From Simmondsia chinensis (taxonomy: Eukaryota; Streptophyta; Magnoliopsida; Caryophyllales; Simmondsiaceae), in NCBI GenBank assembly GCA_018398585.1, contig JAGTTD010000002.1, positions 27,458,186 through 27,522,185 on the forward strand: 64,000 nt of DNA. The letters are read 5' to 3'. Below the pieces are notes generated by a model. The model was not told the DNA's origin, made no database searches, and saw only the letters and a program-made list of their open reading frames with translations. Shown in pieces: positions 1 through 8,992 of the stretch. Made by a program: the position numbers and the translations under genes. How positions within the stretch are numbered: position 1 is the first letter of the stretch; the number at the start of each line of letters is the position of its first letter.

Positions 1-1157
1 GCACATAACTTGACGTTGCATCAAACAGCCACGGTTGGTTGTCTATAGGGTTGTAGTTTGAGGTAGACCATGTCCCGGACATCATAGTTCTTGTCTACCC
101 TCTTCTTATCCGCATAATGCTTCATACGGGACCGAGCTTGTTGGAGATTGTCCTTCAGCGAATGCAAGATCTGTCTCCTCCGTTGCACAAGCTGCGTGGC
201 TGCTGAATTGGTGATATTGGGCTGTTGGATCAGCATAGGAGAAGGTGGAGAGTATCCATACAATGCTCGGAAGGGCGTAGTGCCAATGGTTGTGTGAAAG
301 TGTGTGTTGAACCAAAATTCGGCTCAGGAAAGCCAATGGTTCCACTCCTTAGGCTTCGAGAAGACCATGCTCCGGAGATATTGCTCCACACATTGGTTGA
401 CTCTTTTAGTTTGCCCATCCTTTTGAGTATGGTAGGAAGAACTAAGAGCCAACGTGGTTCCCATCAGCTTAAACAATTCCCTTCAAAAGTTGCTTGTGAA
501 GATTTTGTCCCGGTCCGACACGATGGATTGGGCCAATCCATGTAGCTTGTAGATGTTCTCAAGGAAGAGCTTAGCCAACTTCTCCGCAGTACCAGGTCGG
601 TTAAGAGCAAGAAAATGACTATATTTGGTGAAGCGATCCACAACGACCCATATGACTTCCTTGCCTTCGGATTTCGGTAGCCCCTCAATGAACTCCATAC
701 TAATGTGAACCCAAGCACCGTCCGGAATGGGAAGAGGTTGAAGAATTCCTTTGTATCTCGGATCTCCCAATTTTGTTTGTTGGCAAACATCACAAGATTT
801 CACATAATCGCTTACATCCTTCTTCATGCTCGGCCACGTGAAATAAGCTTTAATTCGTTGATAGGTGCCTTCCACACCCTCGTGACCTCCCCAAGCAGCG
901 TCGTGTGAGGCGTGGATGACCTGTTTTCTCAAGTCGGTAGCAGCTCCCACATATAACTTGCCTTGAACCTGTAACAGCCCCTAGTTCACTGTCAGGTTGC
1001 TGTTATCTGCAACCGGATTTGCGCCTGTCTGGAGAGCTGCAGCAGTGAGGTTTTCAAGAGCAAATGGGTCTCCCTCGTAGGACTTGTGTAGCTCTTCAAC
1101 CCAGGAAGGAATTACCACTGAAACCGCTGAGCACGAGCCCGAAACAGTGTCCTCAAA
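1..1157 (-). pseudogene. Integrase, partial at the left edge, catalytically damaged
   Basis: An N-terminal zinc-binding region is recognisable (HASHDAAWGGHEG, then CDVCQQTK at residues 53-60 of the segment starting at 950). The catalytic core follows: ISMEFIEGLPKS, VVVDRFTKYSHF, SIVSDRDKIFTS. Of the D,D-35-E triad only the second Asp (513-515) survives. The first position reads Glu (693-695) where the family has Asp in MDFIEGLP. The third reads Lys (405-407) where the family has Glu in DGQTERVN; it lies exactly 35 residues after the second Asp. Stops at 981-983, 483-485, 324-326 and 21-23 break the frame. The C-terminal part (PFRALYGYSPPSP, RMKHYADKKR, DMVYLKLQPYRQ) is typical of plant Ty3/gypsy integrases. 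A chromodomain, if present, would be to the left of the window. Confidence 0.92.
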
Positions 1158-1511
1158 ACGCCTTGACAGTGCATCTGCAGCTGCGTTTTCTTTGCCACTT
1201 CTATACTCGATGTCGTAATCAAGGCCTAACATTTTCATCAAGCCTTTCTTTTGAATTCTTGACACGATCTTCTGCGCGAGGAGATACTTGAGGCTTTGGT
1301 GATCCGTTCAAATGATGAATTTATGACCCTCCAAATAATGCCTCCATTTCTCCACGGCTAAGAGAATTGCGAGGTGCTCCTTTTCATAAGTCGACATCGC
1401 CTGATATTTGGGGCTTAAAGCTTGACTTAGATATGCGATGGGCCTTCCTCTTTGAGAGAGAACAGCCCCAATACCCGTACCACTTGCATCGGTCTCTAAA
1501 ACGAAGCCTTC
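1158..1511 (-). pseudogene. RNase H domain
   Basis: This domain would degrade the RNA strand of the RNA/DNA hybrid. The sequence shows FVLETDASGTGIGAVLSQ with the first acidic residue, STYEKEHLAILLAVEKWRHYL with the glutamate region, TDHQSLKYLL, and NAAADALSRR with the last Asp. These are the acidic positions expected of the fold. A TGA at 1308-1310, right before TDHQSL, truncates it; an arginine CGA codon is the likely ancestor. The domain follows RT with only the usual tether. Confidence 0.92.
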
Positions 1512-2441
1512 GGTGAAATTCGACATTGTCAAAACCGGTGTTGTACACATAGAAGCATTGAGAGCTTCAAAAGCGGCCTGAGACTTCTTGTTCCACCCAA
1601 AAGCATCCTTCTTCAAGAGATCCGTTAAAGATTTGGCAATGGAACCATAACCTTTAATGAATATTCGATAATATCCGGTCAATCCTAAGAATCTTCGCAA
1701 TTGCTTCCAGGTGATCGGGGTTGGCCATTCTTGCATTGCTCGGATCTTGTTAGGATCAGTAGCTACACCCTCTGATGAGATGATATGACCCAGATAGTCG
1801 AGCCTTTTTTGAGCAAACGAGCAATTGCACAATTTTGCAAAAGACCGGTGTTGTCGCATCAAGATGAATACTTGTCGAAGGTGTGTGAGGTGAGCTTCAT
1901 ATGTGGAACTGTAGATCAGTATGTCGTCGAAGAATACCAGTACTGACTTCCTCAAATAAGGCCTGAAGACGTCATTCATAGCCACTTGGAAAGTGGCCGG
2001 AGCATTTGTTAGGCCAAAAGGCATAACAACGAACTAGAAATGGCCATGATGAGTTTGAAAAGCGGTCCTGTAAATGTCTGATTCGAGAACTCGGATCTGA
2101 TGATATCCTTTCCTTAAGTCCAGCTTGGAAAAGAAGCACACCCCATGATGCTCATCAAGTAAGTCATCTATGACCGGTATCGAAAATTTGTCCTTCACGG
2201 TTAGTGTATTCAATCGGCGGTAATCGATGCACATACGGGCTGTCCCATCTTTCTTCTTTACCAGGAGCACGAGTGAAGCAAAAGGACTTCGGCTTGGTCT
2301 AATAAAGCTCAACCGAAGTAACTCCTCCACTTGCCTCTCTATTTCGGCTTTTTGGCCATGGGGATACCGATATGGCCGAATTTTGAATGGTTCGGCATTC
2401 CCTCGTAAAGGTATGGCATGGTCCACACTCCTTTGAGGAGG
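1512..2441 (-). pseudogene. pol: Reverse transcriptase domain
   Basis: Fingers and palm motifs appear in family order: KKKDGTARMCIDYRRLN, then KLDLRKGYHQIRV with the first catalytic Asp, then MPFGLTNAPATFQ, then VLVFFDDILIYS with the FFDD catalytic pair (residues 31-34 of the segment starting at 2024), then LGHIISSEGV and the thumb (FLGLTGYYRIFI). All catalytic aspartates are present. One TAG (2034-2036) breaks the domain between the HHGHF and MPFGLTNAP motifs; the frame is unchanged across it. It lies directly between protease and RNase H in the same frame, as expected for a single Pol. Confidence 0.95.
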
Positions 2442-2699
2442 AAGACTCTTAAGCTCTTCAAAGATGTCCCCGAAATCGTCAATTAAGGTCTGAATAGCAG
2501 GTGGGTGAATCGGTTGCTGTATAACCGAGCTCACCATGAATAAATGTCCGATCCATTGTATCGCCTTCTTTTTAATTCCATCTTGCACATCCTTTGCCTC
2601 GATTAATTGGAGCTGAGCTTCCTCGGATATGCCTTGCAAGGACACCTTGGTGCCATGAACTTCAAAAGCCACGATCATTTTATCGAAATCAAAGACAAC

Positions 2700-3008
2700 C
2701 GGGTTAAAGGTCCTCATCCAATCTACTCCGAGCACCATGTCACAACCACCCAAGGGAATCTCTCGGAAATCGAAGGTGAACTGATGGCCTTACATAGACC
2801 AAGGAAAGGCTATGCACTTGTTTTGTGTTGTCAGAGAGTTCCCATCATCTACCATGACTGCCAACGGATGAGTTTTCGTCACTTCGTGCTTGACCTTCTT
2901 AATCAACTTCGGGTCAACGAAACTGCAAGTGCTTCCACTATCAATGAGGATAATAATGGAGCCTTTTCGAGCCCGTCCCTTGATTTTGATTGTGTTATGA
3001 GCCCCACT
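2700..3008 (-). pseudogene. pro: Aspartic protease domain
   Basis: This is a retropepsin-like domain that would cut the Gag-Pol polyprotein. The active-site triad sits in ILIDSGSTCSFVD, with DSG encoded at 2934-2942, and is intact. Downstream, IPLGGCDMVLGVDWM is the conserved end of plant Ty3/gypsy proteases. A TAA at 2790-2792 cuts the domain in two in frame; a glutamine codon is the likely ancestor. The end points are approximate, because the domain runs into the RT linker with no gap. Confidence 0.85.
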
Positions 3009-3167
3009 TCCGGTTAGAGCCTTCATGGAGATTTCGATCTCGTCCTCACTTGAGTTTCCTTGTAAATTGCTTTCGGTCTCTTCTAAATCAGCACCCGAAT
3101 CGGTACTGTCAGCCTCACTTCCAGCAGGTACTTGGCTTTCTTTTGCATACATAAGTGCTTGTGTTTT

Positions 3168-3209
3168 GCACCTATGCCCGGGTTGATACGGTTGGTTGCA
3201 TCGAAAACA
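3168..3209 (-). pseudogene. Nucleocapsid-type zinc knuckle
   Basis: The encoded segment CFRCNQPYQPGHRC has its cysteines and histidine spaced C-x2-C-x7-H-x-C. This is the variant common in plant Ty3/gypsy Gag proteins rather than the retroviral CX2CX4HX4C. It would bind the element's RNA during packaging. All four ligands are intact. It is in the same frame as gag but separated from it by three stops, so no intact Gag with a knuckle can be made. A D/E/S-rich linker (about residues 42-76 of the segment that begins at 3254) joins it to the protease. Confidence 0.85.
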
Positions 3210-3317
3210 AAGTCTGGCTGAAAATCTCTCACTGTTTTTACTGTCGAAATTCATGTTCTGCTACACAGGTCTCGGTTTGCTGCTGGTATGCGACTACCCT
3301 TTGTCATATGAAGGTAC

Positions 3318-4511
3318 TTAAGTTGCTTCAATCAATTTTGCCTTATTGTAAGCGCTTGACAAAGTCTTAGGACCAATGGCTTTCACCATGTTTTTGATCC
3401 TAGGCTTAAGGCCACTCACAAAGCAAGAAACGTAGTATGATTCGGCATCCTCGGGAGCAATGGCCAGAACTGACATCAAATTTGCTCTTAAATTCTCAAA
3501 TCTAAGCATGTAATCTCTCACACTTGATGTTTGGACCAACTTGTTAAAGTTATCCACAACATCCGTTGATTCTCCTTCACCATACCGTTCACACATCTCT
3601 TCGACGAAAAGGCCCCAAGACAGATGTGGTTTGCTTTTCAACAAACTATAGTACCAAACCTCATGATCACCATGAAGATGGACTGTGGCTAACTGGAGCT
3701 TCTCCACCTCAGGTACATTATAATATAAAAAGTATCGATCACATCTCCTAAGCCAAGATTCCGGTTGCTTTCCATCAAAAGGGTCGATTTCTAACCTTGG
3801 TTGCTTGTAAGAACCACTCCTACCCCCAGTAGTGTTGTCATTGGTCACGGTCCTATGTTGATTAGGTTGATCAGGTGTTCTATCAATGTGATTGAACACA
3901 TCGTCCGATACATTTTGGTGCATAACCAAATCATAGCGCCTGCTGTTCGGTACTGAGTTTTCAGCATTGGTCCGGTAGTTAGCAGGTCCGAATACTCGAT
4001 CATTATTTTCGATATTAATTTCAGGTCGAATGGGTTGATTCGCAGCTGACCTAATGTTAATTGATGGTCCTACACCAGGTTGTAATATAGGAGATTTACC
4101 TTGGGTGTGCATTCCTTCTTGAGGTCTGTCCGAGCTGACCTGCTGCTGAACGCTTCCCGGCTGCTGCAGATCGACTTCTACTGCCTGGTGAATCTGACTT
4201 GCGGGTTTGAGGATGGCCTCAACACTTGATTCACCATGTTTGTTAACTTGTTCTTGCAAGTGTTCAAGTTTTTCCTCAATGTGTTGCAATCGGTCTTGCA
4301 CCTTCGCATCTTTAGCAATCTTATCCATCAATAATGCCAAAATCTGATCCATTCTTTGATTAAACCCTTGTTGCATCTCTTGAAGATCTTCCTTAGTAAC
4401 ATTTTGAGGTCCCACCGTGGGGTTCCCGGCAATAGCAGCAACGAAATCAAGATTGGACCCGGTTACGTTTGTTCCTCCAGCTCCTGATCATGTCCTAACT
4501 CCATCCTCCAT
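3318..4511 (-). pseudogene. gag: gag capsid region, with a nonsense codon at codon 8
   Basis: The ATG at 4509-4511 is the natural start: it is the first ATG after the primer site and is in frame with everything downstream. The eighth codon (4488-4490) is TGA, so translation would end almost at once; CGA to TGA is the likely cause. The reading frame then runs open to a TAA at 3318-3320, 397 codons from the ATG. The N-terminal third (about residues 40-90) is rich in Q, L, E and K with heptad-like spacing (EMQQGF, LQHIEEKLEHLQEQ), suggesting a coiled coil. A low-complexity Q/N/P linker follows. The C-terminal half is a typical plant retrotransposon Gag domain (FDGKQPESWLRRC, HGDHEVWYYSLL, YMLRFENLR). 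Gag would form the virus-like particle. Two further in-frame TAG codons lie just beyond, at 3294-3296 and 3261-3263. Confidence 0.88.
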
Positions 4512-4568
4512 TTTCGCTCGATTTTTTTTTTTTAACAGCTCAATCAATGTTGATGATTGATAAAACCA
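4512..4568 (-). other. Short untranslated leader between primer site and gag
   Basis: About 57 bases separate the primer-binding site from the gag ATG. On the minus strand it contains an uninterrupted A-run of about a dozen bases just upstream of the start codon. No upstream ORF of note. Confidence 0.6.
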
Positions 4569-4580
4569 GCTCTGATACCA
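4569..4580 (-). other. Primer-binding site for initiator tRNA-Met
   Basis: The minus strand reads TGGTATCAGAGC, which matches 12 bases of the complement of the 3' end of plant initiator methionine tRNA, including its CCA. The match stops after 12 bases. It lies two bases inside the LTR end and is where reverse transcription would be primed. This is the standard primer of many plant Ty3/gypsy and copia elements. Confidence 0.92.
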
Positions 4581-4583
4581 ATT

Positions 4584-4616
4584 GTTAGCTTTCCAAAATT
4601 AATTTGGTAAGCTAAC
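4584..4616. repeat. Terminal hairpin at the LTR/leader border
   Basis: GTTAGCTT (4584-4591) pairs with AAGCTAAC (4609-4616). After one T-T mismatch, CCAAA (4593-4597) pairs with TTTGG (4603-4607), leaving a short AT loop. The hairpin sits at the U5 end, directly before the primer-binding site, where it would be present in the genomic RNA. It could help present the primer site or mark the integrase end, but that is inference. Confidence 0.65.
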
Positions 4617-4635
4617 CTTGTAGAAGAGAGTATGA

Positions 4636-4698
4636 GATGAGAATAGAATGGAAAGGGATGAGAAAGTAGAGAAAAGAGATGAGAAATAGAGAATTCCC
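4636..4698 (-). repeat. Three imperfect 21-bp tandem repeats in the LTR
   Basis: On the + strand GATGAGAA recurs at 4636, 4657 and 4678, exactly 21 bp apart, each followed by a purine-rich stretch (aatgg, gtagag, tagag variants). On the transcribed minus strand this is a pyrimidine-rich tract downstream of the expected start, so it would lie in R/U5 of the transcript. No function can be assigned. Confidence 0.75.
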
Positions 4699-4751
4699 CT
4701 AGGAATAGGTATTCATTTAATTGGATAGATCAAAATTACACTAATAGCTTT

Positions 4752-4760
4752 CCATTTATA
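4752..4760 (-). promoter_or_regulatory. LTR TATA box
   Basis: The minus strand has TATAAATGG in the middle of the LTR, about 105-130 bases downstream of the two G-boxes. A pol II start would be expected about 30 bases further on, near 4720-4730, which would mark the U3/R border. The motif and its position support the call; no start site can be proved from sequence. Confidence 0.6.
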
Positions 4761-4863
4761 CAAGGAATCATCTAAAAACCCTAGCTGAGTGGCACAGCCG
4801 CAATGAACATCTGAAATGTAACAACCTGCAACTGAATTCTGCATATTTTTGTCCAGCTGCTGT

Positions 4864-4884
4864 CACGTGAGCAGCACGTGCTGC
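4864..4884. promoter_or_regulatory. Paired CACGTG G-boxes in U3, the second in a 14-bp palindrome
   Basis: CACGTG occurs at 4864-4869 and again at 4875-4880, 11 bp apart centre to centre, about one helical turn. The second copy is the core of a perfect 14-bp palindrome, GCAGCACGTGCTGC, at 4871-4884. In plants CACGTG is the core recognised by bZIP and bHLH factors (light, abscisic acid and PIF responses). Its placement upstream of the LTR TATA box suggests an enhancer of the element's own transcription. Binding is inferred. Confidence 0.6.
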
Positions 4885-4932
4885 GGGTATCCTTAAGTTG
4901 ATTTTACTAGTGCAATTTTAATTGTTGTTACA

Positions 4933-5007
4933 TCATATAAACTCTAATAAAAAGTAATACTAAAAATAAAATTGCATTACAAGTAAAAATTAAGTAATTC
5001 GTAACAT
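4933..5007. other. AT-rich junction between LTR and satellite
   Basis: About 75 very AT-rich bases separate the inferred LTR end from the first clear satellite sequence. The rightmost 20-25 bases (ttaagtaattcgtaacatc) resemble the monomer joined across a large internal deletion, so the array edge may begin near 4985. The rest has no recognised content. Confidence 0.5.
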
Positions 5008-5060
5008 CAGCTTGTATAGGTTTGTTTCAAGTAAGTAGTTGTGTATGATCAACCATACAC

Positions 5061-5719
5061 AGTGTATGATAGGTTTTAAGGGTGTGAAACCAACTTGTAT
5101 AGCTGTGTTTCAAGTAACTAGTGGTATATGATCAATCATACACCGTGCATGATAGGTTTTAATGGTGTAAAACCAACTTGTATAAGTGTGTTTGTATGAT
5201 AGGTTTTGATGGTGTAATATCAACTTGTATAATTGTGTTTTAAGTTATTAGTAGTGTATGATTAATAATAAACCGTGCATAACAGGTTTTAACGGTGTAA
5301 AATCAAATTGTATCGGCATGTTTCAAATAATTAGTGGTGTATGATCAATCACACACCGCGTATGATTGGTTTTAATGGTGTGAAGTCAACTTGTATAGGA
5401 GTGTTTCAAGTGGTTGCTGGTGTACGATCAATCATACACCGTGTATGATAGGTTTTATTGGTGTGAAATCAACTTGTATAGCTGTGTTTCAAGTAATTAG
5501 TGGTATATGATCAATCATACACCGTGCATGATAGGTTTTAATGGTGTAAAACCAACTTGTAAAAGTCTGTTTGTATGACAGGTTTTGATGGTGTAATATC
5601 AACTTGTATAATTGTGTTTCAAGTTATTAGTAGTGTATGATCAATAATAAACCGTGCATAACAGGTTTTAACGGTGTAAAATCAAATTGTATTGGTATGT
5701 TTCAAGCAATTAGTGGTGT
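5061..5719 (+). repeat. 379-bp higher-order repeat, two copies at the array edge
   Basis: The rare sequence AATAATAAACCGTGCATAAC occurs at 5264 and 5643, and AGCTGTGTTTCAAG at 5101 and 5480; both are 379 bp apart. 379 equals four 83-bp monomers plus one 47-bp short monomer, and the short monomer is present in each copy (near 5190 and 5570). The copies have diverged modestly. Confidence 0.8.
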
Positions 5720-5745
5720 ATGATCAATCATACACCACGTATAAT
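5715..5745. repeat. Example of the palindrome core in one monomer
   Basis: GGTGTATGAT (5715-5724), spacer CA, then ATCATACACC (5727-5736) form a perfect 10-bp-arm inverted repeat. The middle arm then faces a third arm, here diverged (acgtataat). In the consensus the third arm is GTGTATGAT after a single C, giving a second palindrome that shares the middle arm. This motif recurs in most of the roughly 700 monomers. Confidence 0.9.
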
Positions 5746-6370
5746 AGGTTTTAATGGTGTAAAATCAACTTGTATCGGTATTTTTTGAGTAATTAATGGT
5801 GTATGATCATTCATACACCGTGTATGATTGGTTTTAATGGTACGAAATAAACTTGTATGAGTGTGTTTGAAGTAATAAGTGGTGTATGATCAATCATACA
5901 CCATGTATAAAAGATTTTAATGGTGTGAAATCAACTTGTATATGTGTGTTTCATGTAATTAGTGGTTTATGATCAATCATACACAGTGTGTGATAGGTTA
6001 TACTCGTGCAAAATCAACTTGTATAGGTGTGTTTCAAGTAATTAGTGATGTATTATCAATCATACACCACATATGATTGGTTTTAATGGTGTGAAATCAA
6101 CTTGTATCGGTGTGTTTCAAGTTATGTGTGGTGTATTGTCAATCATACACCGTGTGTAATAGGTTTTAATGGAGTGAAATCAACTTGCATAAGTTTGTTT
6201 CAAGTAATTAGTGGTATATGATCAATCATACACCGTGTATGATGGGTTTTACTTTTGTAAAATCAACTTGTGTAGGTGCGTTTCAAGTAAATAGTGGTGT
6301 GTGAGCTATCATACACCATGTTTTATATGTTTTAAGGGTGTGAAATCAACTTGTGTGGTGTGTTTCAAGA
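5719..6370 (+). repeat. Ordinary satellite monomers, no clear higher-order unit
   Basis: About eight 83-bp monomers lie between the 379-bp pair and the 1311-bp duplication. Their palindrome arms are variably preserved. Nothing besides satellite is seen. Confidence 0.75.
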
Positions 6371-8992
6371 AATTAGTGGTGTATGATAGATCATGCATGG
6401 TGTAAGATTGGTTTTCATGGTGTCAAATCAAATTCTATAGGCGTGTTTCAAGCAATTAGTGGTGTATGATCAATTATACACCAGGCATTATAGGTTTTAA
6501 TGGTTTAAAAATCAACTTGTATAGGTATGTTTTGAGTAATTAGTTGTGTATGATCAATCATACACCGTGTATGATTGGTTTTAATGGTGTTAAATAAACT
6601 TGTATAGGTGTGTTTGAAGTAATTAGTGGTGTATGATTAATCATACACCGTGTATTATAAGATTTAATTCTGTGAAATCAACTTGTATAAGTATGTTTCA
6701 TACAATTAGAGGTGTATCATCAATCATACACCGTGTATGATTGGTCAACTTGTATAGGTGTGTTTCAAGTTGTTTGTGGTGCACGATCAATCATAAACCG
6801 TGTATGATAGGTTTTATTGGTGTAAACTCCACTTGTATAGGTGTGTTTCAAGTAATTAGTGGTGTACAATATCATACTCCGTGTATTATAAGTTTTAATG
6901 GTGTGAAATCAACTTTTACAGGTGTGTTTGAAGAAATTCGTGGTGTATGATAGACGATACACCGTGTATGATTAGATTTAATGGTGCGAAATAAACTTCT
7001 ATATGTGTGTTTCAAGTAATTAGTGGTATATGTTTAATCATACAACGCACATGATTGGTTTTAATGGTGTGAAATCAACTTGTTTTGGTGTGTTTCAAGT
7101 AGTTAGTGGTATATGATCAATCATGCACCGCGTATAATTGGTTTTAATGGTGTGAAATCAACTTGTATAGGTCTGTTTCAAGAAATTAGTGGGGTATGAT
7201 AGATCATACACAGTGTATGATTGGTTTTAGTGGTGTGAAATCAACTCGTGTAGGTGTGTTTCAAGTAATTAGTGGGGTATGATCAATCATACACAGTGTA
7301 TAACTGCTTTTAACTGTGTAACATCAACTTGTATTGATTTGTTTCAAGTGATTAGTGGTGCATGATCAATCATACACTACGGATAATGGGTTTTAATGGT
7401 GTGAATTCGACTTGTATAAGTGTGTTTAGGGTAATTAGGGGTGTATTATCAATCACACACCGTGTAATATACGTTTTAATGGTGCAAAATCAACTTGCAA
7501 AGGCGCGTTTCAAGAAATTAGTGGTGTATCATAGATCATACACCGTGTATGATTGGTTTTAATAGTGTGAAATCAACTTATATAAGTGCGTTTCAAGTAA
7601 TTAGTGGTGTATGATTAATCATATACCATGTCTGATTAGTTTTACTAGTGTAAAATCAACTTGTATAGGTGTGTTTCAAGTAATTAGTGGTGTATGATAG
7701 ATCATGCATGGTGTAAGATTGGTTTTCATGGTGTCAAATCAAATTGTATAGGCGTGTTTCAAGCAATTAGTGGTGTATGATCAATTATACACCAGGCATT
7801 ATAGGTTTTAATGGTTTAAAAATCAACTTGTATAGGTATGTTTTGAGTAATTAGTTGTGTATGATCAATCATACACCGTGTATGATTGGTTTTAATGGTG
7901 TTAAATAAACTTGTATAGGTGTGTTTGAAGTAATTAGTGGTGTATGATTAATCATACACCGTGTATTATAAGATTTAATTCTGTGAAATCAACTTGTATA
8001 AGTATGTTTCATACAATTAGAGGTGTATCATCAATCATACACCGTGTATGATTGGTCAACTTGTATAGGTGTGTTTCAAGTTGTTTGTGGTGCACGATCA
8101 ATCATAAACCGTGTATGATAGGTTTTATTGGTGTAAACTCCACTTGTATAGGTGTGTTTCAAGTAATTAGTGGTGTACAATATCATACTCCGTGTATTAT
8201 AAGTTTTAATGGTGTGAAATCAACTTTTATAGGTGTGTTTGAAGAAATTCGTGGTGTATGATAGACGATACACCGTGTATGATTAGATTTAATGGTGCGA
8301 AATAAACTTCTATATGTGTGTTTCAAGTAATTAGTGGTATATGTTTAATCATACAACGCACATGATTGGTTTTAATGGTGTGAAATCAACTTGTTTTGGT
8401 GTGTTTCAAGTAGTTAGTGGTATATGATCAATCATGCACCGCGTATAATTGGTTTTAATGGTGTGAAATCAACTTGTATAGGTCTGTTTCAAGAAATTAG
8501 TGGGGTATGATAGATCATACACAGTGTATGATTGGTTTTAGTGGTGTGAAATCAACTCGTGTAGGTGTGTTTCAAGTAATTAGTGGGGTATGATCAATCA
8601 TACACAGTGTATAACTGCTTTTAACTGTGTAACATCAACTTGTATTGATTTGTTTCAAGTGATTAGTGGTGTATGATCAATCATACACTACGGATAATGG
8701 GTTTTAATGGTGTGAATTCGACTTGTATAAGTGTGTTTAGGGTAATTAGGGGTGTATTATCAATCACACACCGTGTAATATACGTTTTAATGGTGCAAAA
8801 TCAACTTGCAAAGGCGCGTTTCAAGAAATTAGTGGTGTATCATAGATCATACACCGTGTATGATTGGTTTTAATAGTGTGAAATCAACTTATATAAGTGC
8901 GTTTCAAGTAATTAGTGGTGTATGATTAATCATATACCATGTCTGATTAGTTTTACTAGTGTAAATTCAACTTGTATAGGTGTGTTTCAAGT
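6371..8992 (+). repeat. 1311-bp tandem duplication of satellite monomers
   Basis: Positions 6371-7681 are repeated at 7682-8992. By eye I found about four substitutions, for example at about 6434 against 7745 and 6917 against 8228. Both copies share private variants: a monomer with GTGTATGATTGGTCAACTTG (near 6735 and 8046) that lacks the usual 16 bases between GG and TCAAC, and ATCATGCATGGTGTAAGATT. The unit equals 16 monomers less about 17 bases. The copy borders are set by the first differing base and could shift within shared sequence. Confidence 0.93.

Larger units (their letters stand above)
1..4932 (-). mobile_element. Ty3/gypsy-type LTR retrotransposon, 5' part, degenerate
   Basis: The minus strand reads 5' LTR, initiator-Met primer-binding site, leader, gag, zinc knuckle, protease, reverse transcriptase, RNase H, integrase. 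RT before integrase is the Ty3/gypsy order; copia elements place integrase first. The element leaves the window at position 1 inside the integrase C-terminal region, so the 3' LTR, polypurine tract, any chromodomain and the target-site duplication cannot be seen. The knuckle spacing, single gag-pol frame, short LTR and iMet primer site would fit a plant chromovirus, perhaps Reina-like, but without the chromodomain this is a guess. Eleven in-frame stops (complement of + positions 21-23, 324-326, 483-485, 981-983, 1308-1310, 2034-2036, 2790-2792, 3261-3263, 3294-3296, 3318-3320, 4488-4490) and damaged integrase residues show that it is non-autonomous. Confidence 0.93.
4583..4932 (-). repeat. 5' long terminal repeat (about 350 bp)
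   Basis: The inner end is fixed by the primer-binding site: two bases (4581-4582) separate it from a TG/CA terminus at 4583. The outer end is placed at 4932, where the minus strand would begin TGTAACA; the + strand LTR starts TGTTAGC. Together these give TG...CA termini and a 350-bp LTR. The outer end is less certain, because the partner LTR is outside the window and no target-site duplication can be compared; a CA at 4936 is an alternative. On the minus strand the U3 part carries two G-boxes (4864-4880) and a TATA box (4752-4760). The R/U5 part carries a pyrimidine-rich 21-bp triplicate and a hairpin at the very end. Transcription would run leftwards, away from the satellite. Confidence 0.7.

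Noticed and set aside
225..545. + strand ORF of 106 codons opposite integrase, and similar ORFs at 705-908, 1064-1291, 2227-2436, 2607-3017 and 3155-3370
   Set aside because: They are shadows of the minus-strand gag-pol coding sequence with no recognisable domain.
464..793. Second minus-strand ORF overlapping integrase
   Set aside because: It is out of frame with the integrase motifs and resembles no protein family.
4813..4830. Alternative LTR outer end at TGTAACAACCTG
   Set aside because: It is in the wrong orientation for the outer terminus, and using it would cut the G-boxes out of U3. 4932 gives TG...CA ends and a sensible length.
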